Shown here: positions 1 to 12,814 of the stretch, one piece after another
Layout: the number at the start of each line of letters is the position of its first letter
Position numbering within the stretch: position 1 is the first letter of the stretch
NCBI GenBank assembly: GCA_031841125.1
Contig: CM063108.1
Location: forward strand, 4,040,183-4,104,182
Direction: 5' to 3'
Origin: Acanthococcus lagerstroemiae
Lineage: Eukaryota > Arthropoda > Insecta > Hemiptera > Eriococcidae
DNA length: 64,000 nucleotides
Position numbers and translations under genes: made by a program
Notes under the pieces: generated by a model
The model's input: only the letters and a program-made list of their open reading frames with translations
Told to the model about the DNA's origin: nothing
Databases searched by the model: none

Positions 1-3000
1 TAAGTAACCTACATTTGCCGGTTCCACGTTTTCCCTTAACTGAACTGGTTCTCTACGTACAGCGTACGTTAAGTACGTCACGAGATGCAGTTTCCCAGCT
101 AATAGTTTAAAAAAAAAAACGAAATCGCCGAAAAAAAAACCATTCGAGTTTTTGATTTAATCACCCGGTCTGCTGGAAATCGAAACGATCGAAAATTTCT
201 TTTTCTTTGGCGCTGTGATAGTTAAACCAGTTCCGACGAAACCATCGTATCATTAACCGCAAATTAATAATACGCGATTTATGGTAACTCGCAATGGTAG
301 TCGTCAAATAATGAAGCACCAACGTACTGTCAGAATGATGAACTAGTCGCCGACGTGAAGCTTCCCATAATTGAATACAACACGGGCAGGAAACTGGTTT
401 GAAATAATGCGCAAATAGAATAAAGAGACGTACTACAAAAATTAAGAACAATGGAGGGAATTTGTGATCTCGACTCTTTGGTGCTACTGGTGGATCCAAG
501 AAGCAGTTTTAGGAGCACAGTTTAGAATGAATAATAAGAATTGAATGTCCCTCCCAGCTGTGGCGTTTTCCCGTTTCTGGGCGATAGCTCGGAACATTAC
601 AAAAGGGGCTCCACAGGGCTGCTATATTATGGTATACCGCCTAACATTTCCCCTCACTTTTCTGTAAAGAATAAAATAATAATAAATATCAAATCAACCG
701 CCGAAGTAGTCGACAATTGAAGGGACAAGACTGAAATCGTACTTCGTACAAAAGAGCCAGACAATTTTTTCCTCCACATGGTACATACCTAGTATTAGTT
801 TATTTTCTTATCAGCTGCTGACTGCCAAGAAGCCAGCTATGCTTTTTCAGCCTGCGATGTAACCCAGTCTTAAATTTTGAGAGAAAAAGACAAGTAAAGT
901 AACTCTTAGATAGTCGACCACTTCAGTGATTGGAATCTTAAGATTATACAGCTAACTTTTACATATTTATGTGAAAACAGGATTTCAAAATATATTTGGA
1001 ATTGAGTGATAGGTATGAACATTTATAATTATTGAGGAAAACTGCACTATATACTAATAAGGAGAGAGACAAGGAAAGTGTAAAATGTTGAAGATGGATT
1101 TTATAAAATTCTTAAAATGTGACATGATATGAGAAACTATAACTTAGATTGGAAAAGGATAGCTTTGAAGTACAACAAATGAATTTAAGAAAGTAATCCA
1201 GAATTTGGAAGAGAATGGCAGACGAATTTCCGAACTGAAAATTACCAAACTGTACCCGCAAAGCAAGCAAAAGATTTTTTTTTTGTTTGATGATTTGAAT
1301 TGTAAAAACAGGTAAAAATGGGCCCTTTTCGCACGTTTGGGGTCAGATTTCCCCAACTTGAATAGCATTTTCCCAATTTTCTGGCCGATTTGATTAGAGG
1401 AGGCTCCCTTCTCCTCCAGTCGCCATTTCCCTGCTCCAACTTTCATTAAATATTAGTCCCCACTTTAAAAACCGCATTAAATTTAAAAATATTTTTATAA
1501 TACATTTTTTTAAATAGAAAAATAAATATTAGTAATATTAAAGTATTTATAATATAAATAAAAAAAATTATTTACGCGAAAAATGATTTTTCATCCGATA
1601 ATGAAATCAAGTTTTTACTTAATAGCGCAGGTTCCTAAAAACATTTTTTGAACTCAATTTTCTTAAAATGTGCATTCAGCAACTAAAATGTCAAAAGTTT
1701 GTGAAAAATTGAATTTTCACCCCAAAGAGCTATACTTTCATTCAATCGAAAGGTGATCACTTGCTAAGGCAGATTACTTCATGCATTTATAATTTAGAAA
1801 CAGGTGTGCATTTCTTTCACCAAAATATAGCTCGAATTTACATTATTACGATCGCTTAAGCTGAATATGCACGAATAAACAATAAGGAGAACAAAATATG
1901 CCCTTATTCTGCTGCAAGATATGTAAGGAAACATGGACCTCACTCCCCTCTCCCCGCAAAAATAATAATTATTAAACCGCATGTATCAATACAGTTTTAC
2001 AAGTCACTTTGTGTTACTTTTTTCATATTGGGTTTCTGATGTTTTTCTCCTTCACTTTTGTTTCCTGAAATATGTTCTTCGTATCAGTCCCTGAAATTGC
2101 ATTTCCTTCATTTTTTAAAACTAGCTAAGATTCTTTGAAGATCCATTATGAAACGTTTATAACGTATTTGCGACTTCTGATGACTCTTTTAAACTCCATC
2201 AAGGTTCTTCGAGAAATTATCAAAACTTTTTAAGACCCTCCATATTATTTAAACGAGTTCCTGGGCTCTTTCAAAGCTAATTAAAACTCCCTGAGACTCT
2301 CTCAAACCAGTTTAAGGCTCGGCAAGGCTTCTGTATAAGACTCGTAGACTTTTCATGGCTCGCTGAAGACTCTTTATAATACCGGATTTAGAATTTCTTT
2401 CTAGGAGGCTAAATTTTGCGAAAGAAATTTCCGGAAAATCATCGTATTATACACTAAGTCAAGAAATTACCAGGAATTTTTTTTAAAAAACGGAGGGAAA
2501 GATCATCCAAAGAAAACAACAGAAATATAGTACTTGCGAGCGAAACGAGCTAAAATTTCTTATATTTTTGGCAGGAAATGTATCCGTGAAGGTATTCTCT
2601 ACAAAAATAAGTACCTACTCACGCCACGTATTTTCTTTATTTTTCTTGTCATTTTTGTCGAGTAAACTGAACCTACGAAGAGATTTTCAAAAAATATTCT
2701 GTAGAATGAAAAGTATTATGTAAAAAAGAGATCTATTGTGAAAGTGTCAATGACGAATGGAAATATATTACACAATACACATAACCGTCAATTTTTCGTT
2801 TGGAAAGGAGTTACAGATACGCACTGTAGAGTGGTCCTTACTTTGGTGAAGTGGGAATCCTTTTTGGGGCACTCTGTCATTGGTTTCCACTATAGAAAAA
2901 CAGTCCTCATTCAAATATTTCAAATTTTTATATACTAGTCACTTCTGCAAAGTGTAGTTTAATATGGGATTCACGTAAGGATTCGGGCTGAGAGGTGAAG

Positions 3001-4067
3001 AAAAAATTTAAACTATAGTCTCACTTATCGATACAAAACACGCCACGTTTTATACCCCCTCGAACCTCACAGTGTGGTTCAAAAACAGGAGAAGGATGGT
3101 GAGGAAAATAAAATCCGACAAGAGAGTTGATTTGCAGGATTTACAAATTCCCGAATTAAATTTTGAAGTTCGTTTTTGGGTCCACCCCTTAAGGTGCTAT
3201 CAAAGGAAGTCTAGACCGAATAACTGTCGTTTTCTTGAAAATAATACGTAAAACGTTACCCTTTTATAGCAATCCTTAGCTGCCTCGGTACCAAAATTAT
3301 TCTGTAGGGGTGGATTTCAAGGTGTTCATGTTCACCCTTAAAACTGATAAAAAAAACACTAATTTTCGAGCAAGGGAAGCAAAATTTTTAGTAATCTTTC
3401 TGACAGTTTCCATGAAAAGACTATATTTTGGACCATCATGAGGGGATTAACCCCCAAGTCCCCTTCCTAAAACCGATTATGATGCTTAGAATAAAATAAA
3501 AATCAAGAATCTTTTAATGGGGAATGTTTTTCTGTAGCGGAAATCAGATGACGAGGTACTCTGAAGAAAATTATCACAGTTTCAAAATACAGACCTCCAT
3601 CGCATAGTCTCTTGAGGAGAACTAGACGTATTTAATCCCAAAATATCGGTTCGAGGTGTCTTACATACATTAGGTAATCCAACATTAGTCTATTTTGAAC
3701 CACCTTATACTCAAGTGCATGGATCCCCTTCCCTCTTCGAAAATTACGCAATATATAAATGACCCTAAATCGAAAAAAACGAAGTTGTACTCTTGGTTAT
3801 TTTTCAGCGTTATCAATGTCGGAACCTGGAAGGAGAAAGGTACTCACGTAATGTATGGTTTATACAAACTCCTCGCCCTGATTACGAGGCAGAAAACCCG
3901 CATCCCAGCACGCAGGTGCGGTATTACAAGTCTGTTTGACAATTTCGGAAGACGTTTAAAGAAAAATACTAAACACCCAAAACTTTTTCAACCCGTCTCT
4001 TTATAATTCTGATTGTTTCTTTCCAGCGCTCAAAGTAGTTCCCTAATTATAACAACACCAGAGAATA
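1..4067. other. Non-coding stretch with a degenerate GACT-type repeat
   Basis: No exon with both splice signals was found. Region 2120-2400 is a degenerate repeat built around AAGACTC/TTAAGACT words, similar to loci near 42.2-42.9 kb and 47.9-48.7 kb. Confidence 0.4.
2120..2400. repeat. Degenerate AAGACT-type tandem repeat, locus 1
   Basis: Words such as AAGACTC, TTTAAACTCC, AAGGCT and GAGACTC recur every 15-30 bp. The same style of sequence recurs near 42180-42870 and 47930-48430. Confidence 0.5.
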
Positions 4068-4253
4068 AAGGGAAACAGTAGCGTATCTAGGATGAAATCA
4101 TAGGGTGTTTTAACTTTTGATTTTATTTTCAGAGTATTCCTTTAAAAAAAAAAAAAGTTAAATGAGCATATTTTTGATTTTTTTCAGAACTTTTTTGGCC
4201 ATGGGGGATTGAACCCGGACCCCCCCCCCCTTAAATACGTCACTGAAGGGAAA
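4068..4253. mobile_element. hAT-type MITE with 8-bp target duplication
   Basis: The element spans 4076-4245. The left end is CAGTAGCGTATCTA and the right end is the complement of CAGTGACGTATTTA. Direct repeats AAGGGAAA at 4068-4075 and 4246-4253 flank it. An 8-bp duplication and a CAG start fit hAT elements. Confidence 0.8.
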
Positions 4254-4613
4254 AAAGTAATAAGACTAGAGTTTATCATTTCAGCATACTTTCCCCTAGA
4301 AAAAAGACAAACATTTGGTGTAAATAAAGAGGGATACGGAGAAGTATTACCCCCGCAGATCCAAGAGAAAATAAAATTTCAAAATTTGTCGACTGATCCA
4401 CTAGATTTGAAACTCTTTCTTTTTCTCTTCCTTGTCAAATTGAAATTTGGGCAAAATTCTGACCCGAGATTTTTTTGTTTTTTGTCGAGTTTAAACTTGG
4501 AGAAAATTTGACCAGTATCTTTTCCGTTTGCATCCGTTTTTTTAACCCTCGAAATTTGACGAAATGTATCTGTAAGATTTTTAAATGTTTCCCTACCAGG
4601 AGAACTCACTTAC

Positions 4614-4705
4614 ATGCCGCTGCCATGCACCCTCTTCCTGTAGTATAGTGGTATATTTTTTTGCAGCTTCACCTTCATCTTTGCTGGCTGGCATGGAATT
4701 AACAT
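4614..4705 (-). CDS. Candidate internal exon of an unrecognised gene
   Basis: Acceptor TAGATATTCCAG and donor GGCAT/GTAAGTGAG enclose 92 nt that read SMPASKDEGEAAKKYTTILQ, then EEGAWQRH, a composition typical of real protein. The phase (two bases, then 30 codons) fits the candidate exon at 6561-6702. I do not recognise the family. Confidence 0.4.
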
Positions 4706-6560
4706 CTGGAATATCTAAGTGAACAAAACTGTTTTTCCTTGTAAGGATATGTAGAAGCAGTGCTGTGGGGGAGAGTTTCTTTTTCCCTATGTAATATTTT
4801 AGTTTTATTAATTAGTCAAAATTGAAAATCGATGAGTATAAAAGTTGTTTTCACGATTTAAATGTTTTCAATTTCTGGAAGGTTTGATTATTTATAGACC
4901 AACAGAAATTTTCAAAATTAGCACCCCGCTACCCTCCTCTTGTCCAAAAGTCTACATTTCCTTAGTTTGGCTGAATAATTTCCCGTTTTGTGTAACTTTT
5001 TTCGATTGAAAGCGATTTTATCAACTGACGAAAGTGTCTGAGAGTTTTCCTCTTAAAAGCTTTTTGGGTCGATTAAATTTTTCCGCTGATTTTGGCTAAA
5101 TAACTTTGTAATTAACTGCTGTGCTAAAAATAGTGAATAAATATCGTACTTAAGTATAGCACTTCTTCTCAAAATCCTCAAGATCACTATTTATCCTTTT
5201 CAGACCATGATTGATCTACAAATATTTCGAGTCACCAAACTCAATTTTTACATTAGGACACCGATTAAATCATTTTCTTTCAATTAAGTAGCGCAAAAAC
5301 AATAAGTTCTCCTGGGAGAGGAGGGAGATAAAAGTTTTATAGGTAAAAAGGTAAAATAGCAGAAGATCTACAACAGTTTACATACATTTTAACTCAATTA
5401 AACCCCTCCCCATCCCCGGTAGAGGAAAAAGTTCTGCCTTAAAGTGTTCTCGAAACGAGCGCCTTCTAAAATATTTTCGCAAAGTTGTCTGGTTTTCAAA
5501 AAACTTGAAAACGAACTTCGAAAGCATAGCGACTTTGTAGAAATGGCTTGCCACTGGGTTGTTTGATTATTATCAATAATTTAATTTTGGGAATGAACTT
5601 CCTTAGGGGAGGAAGTCTATTCTGATTTTGCATTGACATTTTGTAGTGAATGAGTACAAAATAAAAAAACGTTCTCCCGGTTAATATCCGTTTCATTCTT
5701 CCTTTGAGAGTGCCATAATTACTCTTTGCTCATCAACGAGTAAATTTATTCTGCTGCAACTGTCAGAAGTAGTTAAAATGTGAAAGTTCAGCCTAATTTT
5801 ATAAATTGCTGGAATCTCATTACCCATCTTTGTTTCCTCAAGGGGGTGAGGAGGGATTTTCCCACTGTGCACGAGTTAATATGCATCTCTCTTTTCATTG
5901 CCAACTCACAGCACACGAAATCCTTTCAATTTTTTTTCAAACATGCTTTCAAAGAAAGTGAATTACTAATATGATTCCCGGAAATGGTCCTAAAAGATGA
6001 TGAGCCGTCGATAACTTTTTTGTTTCTAAGAAATTGCGCTTGACATACTCAGTCTAAACCATAATATCGAGTGTGTCCTGCACTTGAAACTAGTTCTTCC
6101 ATGTTCGTCAACAAAAAATCTTGCAGATTTTTGTTTAAAAAGAAACCCTTTTCGAAACATATCACAGAGGAATCATGCAATAAGGGAATAGCACCAATAC
6201 GTAAAACATGAAAATGTAGCTGGACTCTTGGACAACAAATTCGTCCAGATCACGAAAAGACTTCAGTAATTAAATAAACGAATTATGATTGAAAAAACAT
6301 ACGCAATTTCCAGAACTACTAGCTCTAGTTTTTGTTACGCAGTTCGTACTACCAAATTATACGTACTAATTTATTAAGATTATAATGAATGAATATGCGG
6401 TCGTACCAACCTTATGTCTCCATCCTGTGATCCGATTTTAGTATAAGTCCGCTGTAGATGAAACTATTGAACTGTGTGAATAAATTCCTCTGTGCGTATT
6501 TAATGGATAATTCTCGTGTAGGTACTGAACGAAACCCAGGAATGCGACAGCAAGTAATAC

Positions 6561-6702
6561 CTCGATGACGAGTTGACGCACTCGCTTTTCTCGTTTCCCC
6601 TGCTCTTATCACGTTACTTGATCTTCCCGACTTTAGCATGCTGTACGTCAACTTGTCAAAAATTGGAAAATACAGGTCTCCAGCATGGGTGTTTTCTGTG
6701 AT
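6561..6702 (-). CDS. Candidate internal exon of the same unrecognised gene
   Basis: Acceptor CGAATTTTCCAG and donor CGAG/GTATTA, 47 codons plus one base. It encodes ITENTHAGDLYFPIFDKLTY and a basic, serine-rich tail. Joining it to 4705-4614 creates a GAT codon and keeps the frame open. The function is unknown. Confidence 0.38.
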
Positions 6703-9700
6703 CTGGAAAATTCGAGAGGTCACGTGTAGTAAAAACCGAAATCGATAAAGAAAGACGGGGAAGTGGATTGAATAATTCCTACACATTCTCGATTCATTTT
6801 TACCGTTGTGTTACTTAAGCAGAAACAGCAAAAATTAAAATGAACTCTCGCCGGGCTTACATGATGATTTGAGTGAACTTAGGGAGTCCTGTTTTCGATC
6901 TTTTCAGACGAAGAAACGAAGACATAGCCAATTTTCAAGAATCAAGGTGAACAAAAATGATTGGTATACATGATTTTTACTATGAAGTTTTGTAAGGTAG
7001 TAAGATCCTCCCTTATATCTGAGGGACAAGTGGCCTTCTTGACATCCTTTTTCTCCCATCTAGAGTGAATTCTTTCAATTATGTATATGAAACCAAGAAA
7101 CATTGACCTTTTCCTATGGAACCTTTGTTTTCTCTCTGATAGATGACGTCAGAATAATCATATGGTTTCTTAGCTCAAAAAGTTTGAAAATATCTTCACC
7201 TCAAGATTTATAAAACGCACTTTTGAGAATTTTCCGCATTTTTCGTACAACTGTCCATTGAAAGCCTTTAACATTTGTGATCCGGAAACATTAGACTGGG
7301 ATGAATTATGATTCGACCAGAAATGAGAGACAGGTCAAAATTGGTTGGCATGCATCTTCGGAACACAATCGACGCTGATTGCAGGAAAAAATATCACGAA
7401 AATCAAAAACATTTGATTTCGAAGGTCATCAAATTCGTTGTCGATGCCGTTTTGATTTAAATTATAAGAATGAGACGCGAAAGGGAAGGGCAGTTTTAAA
7501 ATGCAAAAAAAGAATAAACTGAAACATAATTAGGCTTGGGCCATCAAGGGACCCGAATGGGACATAGCCGCTCTACGCCAATGGATCATCTCCTGGAGAA
7601 TTTTATTTTTCCAGTCAAAGTAAAGTGCTCTTTTGCTCCTTTGCCTCCCTCCCTCCAAGAATCAAGTTACCTACCGTTTCCAAAAAAAGGGGTCATGCTA
7701 CGAAGCTAAGCACAGAACACGTATACTTTTTCCTAGGTTTTAAAGAACCCTAAATTCATTTTTTGTACTACCAAACGAAATTACGATCCACCTTCTCGTC
7801 CACCTGGGCGCTTAGCTTTCGGTTTACTGGCGACTAGTTTTTCTTTTTTGTCCACCGATTTGCCTGCTTGTCTGCCTTCCTGGTACGATAGCTAACTGCC
7901 TGTCTGTTTCTGCATTTGTCGGTTTGCTTGTTCCTGTCTGTTTGTCTGCTTGTCTGACAGTTTGACGGATTGGGTAAGAGAAGTGTTTCCACAAGTTAAT
8001 ATTCAGGATCCGGGAGCCAAGTTCTGCCTAGCTTTCTTTGTTTTATATCCAATAGGGGTGTCGTGGTTCTTGCACTCGAGTGATACGGAGCTGAGAATTG
8101 AGATCAGGATCCGAGAGTCAAGATGAGAAAAATAGCAGTTATTTAGAACAGATTTATTTTTATTTCAAACGTTTTATTATCTTTTTTACTTTTTTCTTTC
8201 TTTATTATTTTTGAAATTAAGACATATCAATAAGCTTATTTAGAAATACCAAAAATATCAAAATATCGGAAAAGTATCAAAGGTATTAGAAAAATATCAA
8301 TAATGATTAAAGGGAAATAATATTGGTAGAATCAGAAAATATCAAAATTATCAAAAAGTTTTAATAAATGAATTTTGAACTTTTCTTCTCTTCTCTTCGT
8401 TCAATGACTTGACAGGTCGGATTTCAAACTGCCTTTAGTCCAAAATGACGAAAATAGAGATTTTAGCACAGTCTGATGGAGGAAGTCAAACTTACATTTT
8501 GGCGTTGAGATCGATTTATTTGCGCGATTAGAAGTCGAATTATCGATTTTTGAAGTCAAAGTGTCACTCCTCCAGTGGCTCAAGCACCCCTCTAAAGCGA
8601 GAGCGGTCCCGCAAGTAGTCCTGCTAATTTCACTTCATTTTCGTCTGTTCTGAGTTGATTATACATTATTACGAATATATTCTTACAAGAGATACACGAT
8701 GTAATCCTGCTATCTTTGAGCTTACTTATTTATTGGGTGGGAGGGGTGTGACACATTCAGAGTGAGGGGAAGGCATAACAACAATGATTAGGATGGATGG
8801 TCACCAGCTACACCATTTCTTCAAACAAAAACATGTTATTTGTGAGCAGGTCCCACTCTGTCTTTTTCAAACTGCTCTTAGTCATTGACTACTTTGGAGT
8901 CATGTAATTCGAAGACTAACAGTCGGTTTGACTTGAAATTTAAACTGTATGTCTAGAATTTACTCAACTCTCCATGTCGGGCATCACTTCAGGGTTTCCA
9001 ACTGTATAATTCGACATATAACTTTTTTTCTTGATTTCCTAACAATTAAGGGCAATTTGGAAACCGACCCTTCACTTAAAAGCTGTGTGAAATTTAAAAA
9101 AAGATTTTAAATGTTTTTTTTTTCTCCAGTTAAAACATTTTATTTTTAAAGAAGAGTTAAAAGTATGTTTTAACTAAATAAAAAAACTGAAAAAAATCAG
9201 TTTAAAAAGGTTTTTTTTATACTGAAAAAATAAAAACACTCTAGCCGTGTATCTCTAGTTTTCAAATTCGTATATGTATCTGTTCAGTGACGTTGGAACG
9301 AGAGGGGAGTATAGGAGTACAGGGTACCCCAAAATATTTCGGGTGGGTAAATTGTATCATTTTCTACCTTCCCTTCACAAAAAAAATCGTTAATGATTCA
9401 ACAAGTTGATGAAAAGACGCCTTGACAGATTTCAGAGACAAGATTTATTGAAATTTTTTCTCGTTAATTCAGATTTCCGAGGCTAGAACCATATTTTTCC
9501 CGCTTATCCATTCAAATTTTCGTACTCTCCCCGCCCATCACTTAAAAAAGACTTTTCGACGTTACTGTGTCTGTCTGTCTCACAGGCAGACTGACTTGCT
9601 GACATCCCTCGGTTTGGGTGGTTTACACACTCCGCAAATTTCTTCGATTTCAAGTCGATATCCTCTCTCCCTTTCTTGTTTTTTCCGTACAGCAAAAGCA

Positions 9701-12607
9701 TATTTTCACCTGGTGTTGAAATATGACATTAATATGAAGAGGAAAAGGGGTGTGGAGTGATTCATTGGAAAACGTCGAAGAATGCCTTATTGTATTTTGA
9801 TCTTACTTCAAAAATTGGAGCATATAATATTCATGAGTAGGAGAAGAAAGGTCATCAGAAACGAAACTTGACTTTCAGTTTGAGGGTGGGGGTGGGGGTT
9901 AGGGAAGAAAAATTTGCCGACAAATATTTTTTGAAAAGTAAAAATTCCCTGACAAAATTTGTACAAAACTTAAAATTTGCCGATGTTTTAATTAAAATAT
10001 TTCTTTATTGGAAAAAAAAAGCAAACCAAGAAACGCGTTCTAAAAAATTGAAAAATTCAAATGAATAGTTTCAAAATTTGCCAACTGCCAAATTATTGGG
10101 GGGTGTTTCCACTCCCTCCCTCCTCCATAGTTTCGTCTCTGGAGGTCATAGTTAGAGAATTCGAAGAATACCATAAGAACATCGATTATTAGAGCATCTG
10201 AACGTTGGTGAATCCTTTGAATCTTTACAAAAACTACAAATGATTTTGAAAATACTTGGAAATGTAATGAGAAAACAGAATCATTAGAAAGTATTGGGTA
10301 TTTATTTATTGAGTGTCAGTATATATCAGCCGACTACTACCTTTTTTCTGAAGATTATCAACATAATATTCAATAAAGTTATTAGCATCAACACAGAGTA
10401 TATTATCCGATCGGTTGATTGGCCATATTACCCGCCAAGAGATATTTTTCAAAGTATTTTCAGTCGGAAATTCGTAAAATGAAAACTCCCCCCCCCCCCC
10501 AAAAAAAAATATAATAAATAAAAAAATAAAATAAAATTTGTCTAATGGTATCTAGGAAATCGGGAATTACTTTTTTCGTACTATTTTTTCGAGAAACGGG
10601 ATGGAATATCAAGTAGCAGGGCATGCTAAGCGACGAAAAATTCAAGTTGCTTAGCATAATCTATCTTTTCATTTCTAAGTTTCTGGATATGTTTTTAATT
10701 GGGAATTCGGGAAACGGGAATTCCTATTGTATATGTTTTTTCGGGAAAACTGGAATTGGGAATTCTTGTTACAAAATTTTACTGGGAAAACGAGAAACTG
10801 GAATTCCCATTGAAATTGGTCAAAATATCGGGAAATGGAAAACGAGATTTGTTTGGAAACACATCCCTGTACCCTGCTTGGAACAAAACAGGTGTTCGTA
10901 AAATGAGACCTAAGATTTTGGACACCTTTTTATCGAGCAGTTTTAGTTTCTTACGTCATAGATTATCAAATATTAGACCTATCATCGCTAGAATGTGACT
11001 GAAGAGTAAGTTTACCTAAACGACCGCACAGTGACACGATAAATAGTATGCGGAACACGTGCCGTCTTCATACAAATTTTACAAAAGCGCCATTTTTTCA
11101 CCTCTGCATATTCGACAGATTTACTTTACCTAGGTATCGGAGTTTAAATGCCTGCTGAAACCAGGAGCCTTAACGATGCCTGAGTATTTCGTGAAATCCC
11201 AACGAAGAGTGAATTTTGTGTAACTGGCACACGGAAAATGATATATCTGCAATTTAATATCATCTCATGGCCACCTGGTATACAACTTATGTCATAAGAC
11301 TAAATCAGAAAACAGAAGTTTGACATGGCAATTTGTTTGAATGACGATACAAGTGGTATCGAATTATTACAATTTATGTTTGAATTGAGAAGTATTTTTA
11401 AAACACCGCTATCACATGTATTTTTTACGCTTCAACAAAATTGAATATTAAACTATTTGCTTAAAACTTCGAGAGTATGAGCGCTGCGGGCAAGTTGCTG
11501 TGCTGTTGGAGGCTGCAAGTGACGTACACGCCGAGTCCGGATACTATACCTGCGATGAAAAATTAAACGCAAAAATATTCGTTTAGCTTCACTAGAGGTC
11601 CTTCAGCTCAGCTGTTTGTGCTAGAAAATTCATTATTATCTAAATGAACATTGAAAGTACACGCGGTCATTAGCGCTGAAAGGTCGCTGAAATTCCTTTG
11701 ATTTTGCTTCAGTGTTGTGGAGAATAGGTGTATTTTTGCTGGCCAGGGTAGATAAGCATTTAGCAGTCTGTATGCGAATGGTGGAGAGACTTCAAATGTC
11801 AGTGTTTTTGAATTTTGAAAATATTTAATATTTTCCTTTGTTAGACTTTGTTTCTTTATATTTCACATTCAAATACACACAACACAATTTGTATCCTAAC
11901 TGAAGCTTTCCCTTCTGGAATTATCTATTTCGTTTCTGAAATAAATAAGTACATATCTGCGTTCTTGTATTTGAGCCCCTTCGATAATAGACTGGGCAAC
12001 ACATCAGGCTAATGTTTAGTAATTATTGCACTTTTCCAGCTTCTTACACTTGATCCATTTGATACAAATTAGAATACGCAGCGTATCTGCTTCCAAATTA
12101 TATTCAATATAGATGCATACATAAAGTGAATATTCTTAAACCTAAGTACAAAATAAATACAGAACATTATCCTCCGGTGAGATTTTAGAACTAGACACTC
12201 AACGGGCTATTGTAAGGTCAAGTTCCATTCTCATTACAAACATTTCAATACTTTAGTGATGGTTTTTCAGGTATAAATCATAAAACTCGTCTGCGAATGA
12301 ATTAACGGGACTCTGCAATGTTATTAAGTACCCACGTACAAGTAATGGACAATGCGCATAGGAATAAAAGTAAATGCACATGATATTCAGCTATGCAATA
12401 TCGTAATTCAGTATACAAGTCATCAACTATGATAATTAGGTATTAGAACACACACATAATTACGCAGTCAAATATAACAGATGACAATGAAAACATTTTC
12501 GAAGATTTCTCACAAAACAAAAAAAAGCAAACCCGTTATACGAAAGAGATTTAATTCAGTAGATATATAATGCCGACAAAGAAAATTCTAACACGTACGC
12601 CTTCATT
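6703..12607. other. Long region without a supported gene
   Basis: AT-rich, with TTTT/AAAA runs, a TGTC/TCTG-rich low-complexity patch near 7860-7960 and a C run at 10488. Splice-like pairs exist (for example 8496-8591), but their phases do not connect to neighbours. Confidence 0.35.
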
Positions 12608-12613
12608 TTTATT
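12608..12613 (-). promoter_or_regulatory. Candidate polyadenylation signal for the ankyrin gene
   Basis: TTTATT on the plus strand is AATAAA on the minus strand, about 200 nt past the stop codon. It was chosen by position only. Confidence 0.35.
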
Positions 12614-12814
12614 CAAAAGATATGCAAGTGCATAAAAGTTACTCAAACTGACTTCTGCACCGGATCAGAGAGCAGTGACCTGGTTTTCATTGCACTTAAG
12701 AGCACTTAGATACACCACTGAATCTATTTCAAGTTCATTAGTATAAACATTTACACTCATTTATCTTTATATAATTTCAGTTCTTATGTATATATGATTA
12801 AACTAGGAAGACAG

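Noticed and set aside
161..499. Basic 112-residue minus-strand frame
   Set aside because: It looks somewhat protein-like, but no phase-compatible splice partner or family could be found.
3695..4006. 103-residue plus-strand frame
   Set aside because: No family resemblance, no splice or promoter context, and composition typical of chance frames.
8496..8591. Exon-like segment with good donor on the minus strand
   Set aside because: Its end phase does not fit the next candidate exon at 6702, and the acceptor is moderate.
11461..11549. Possible terminal exon (28 residues, hydrophobic) on the minus strand
   Set aside because: Two frames are equally open and there is no upstream partner in view.
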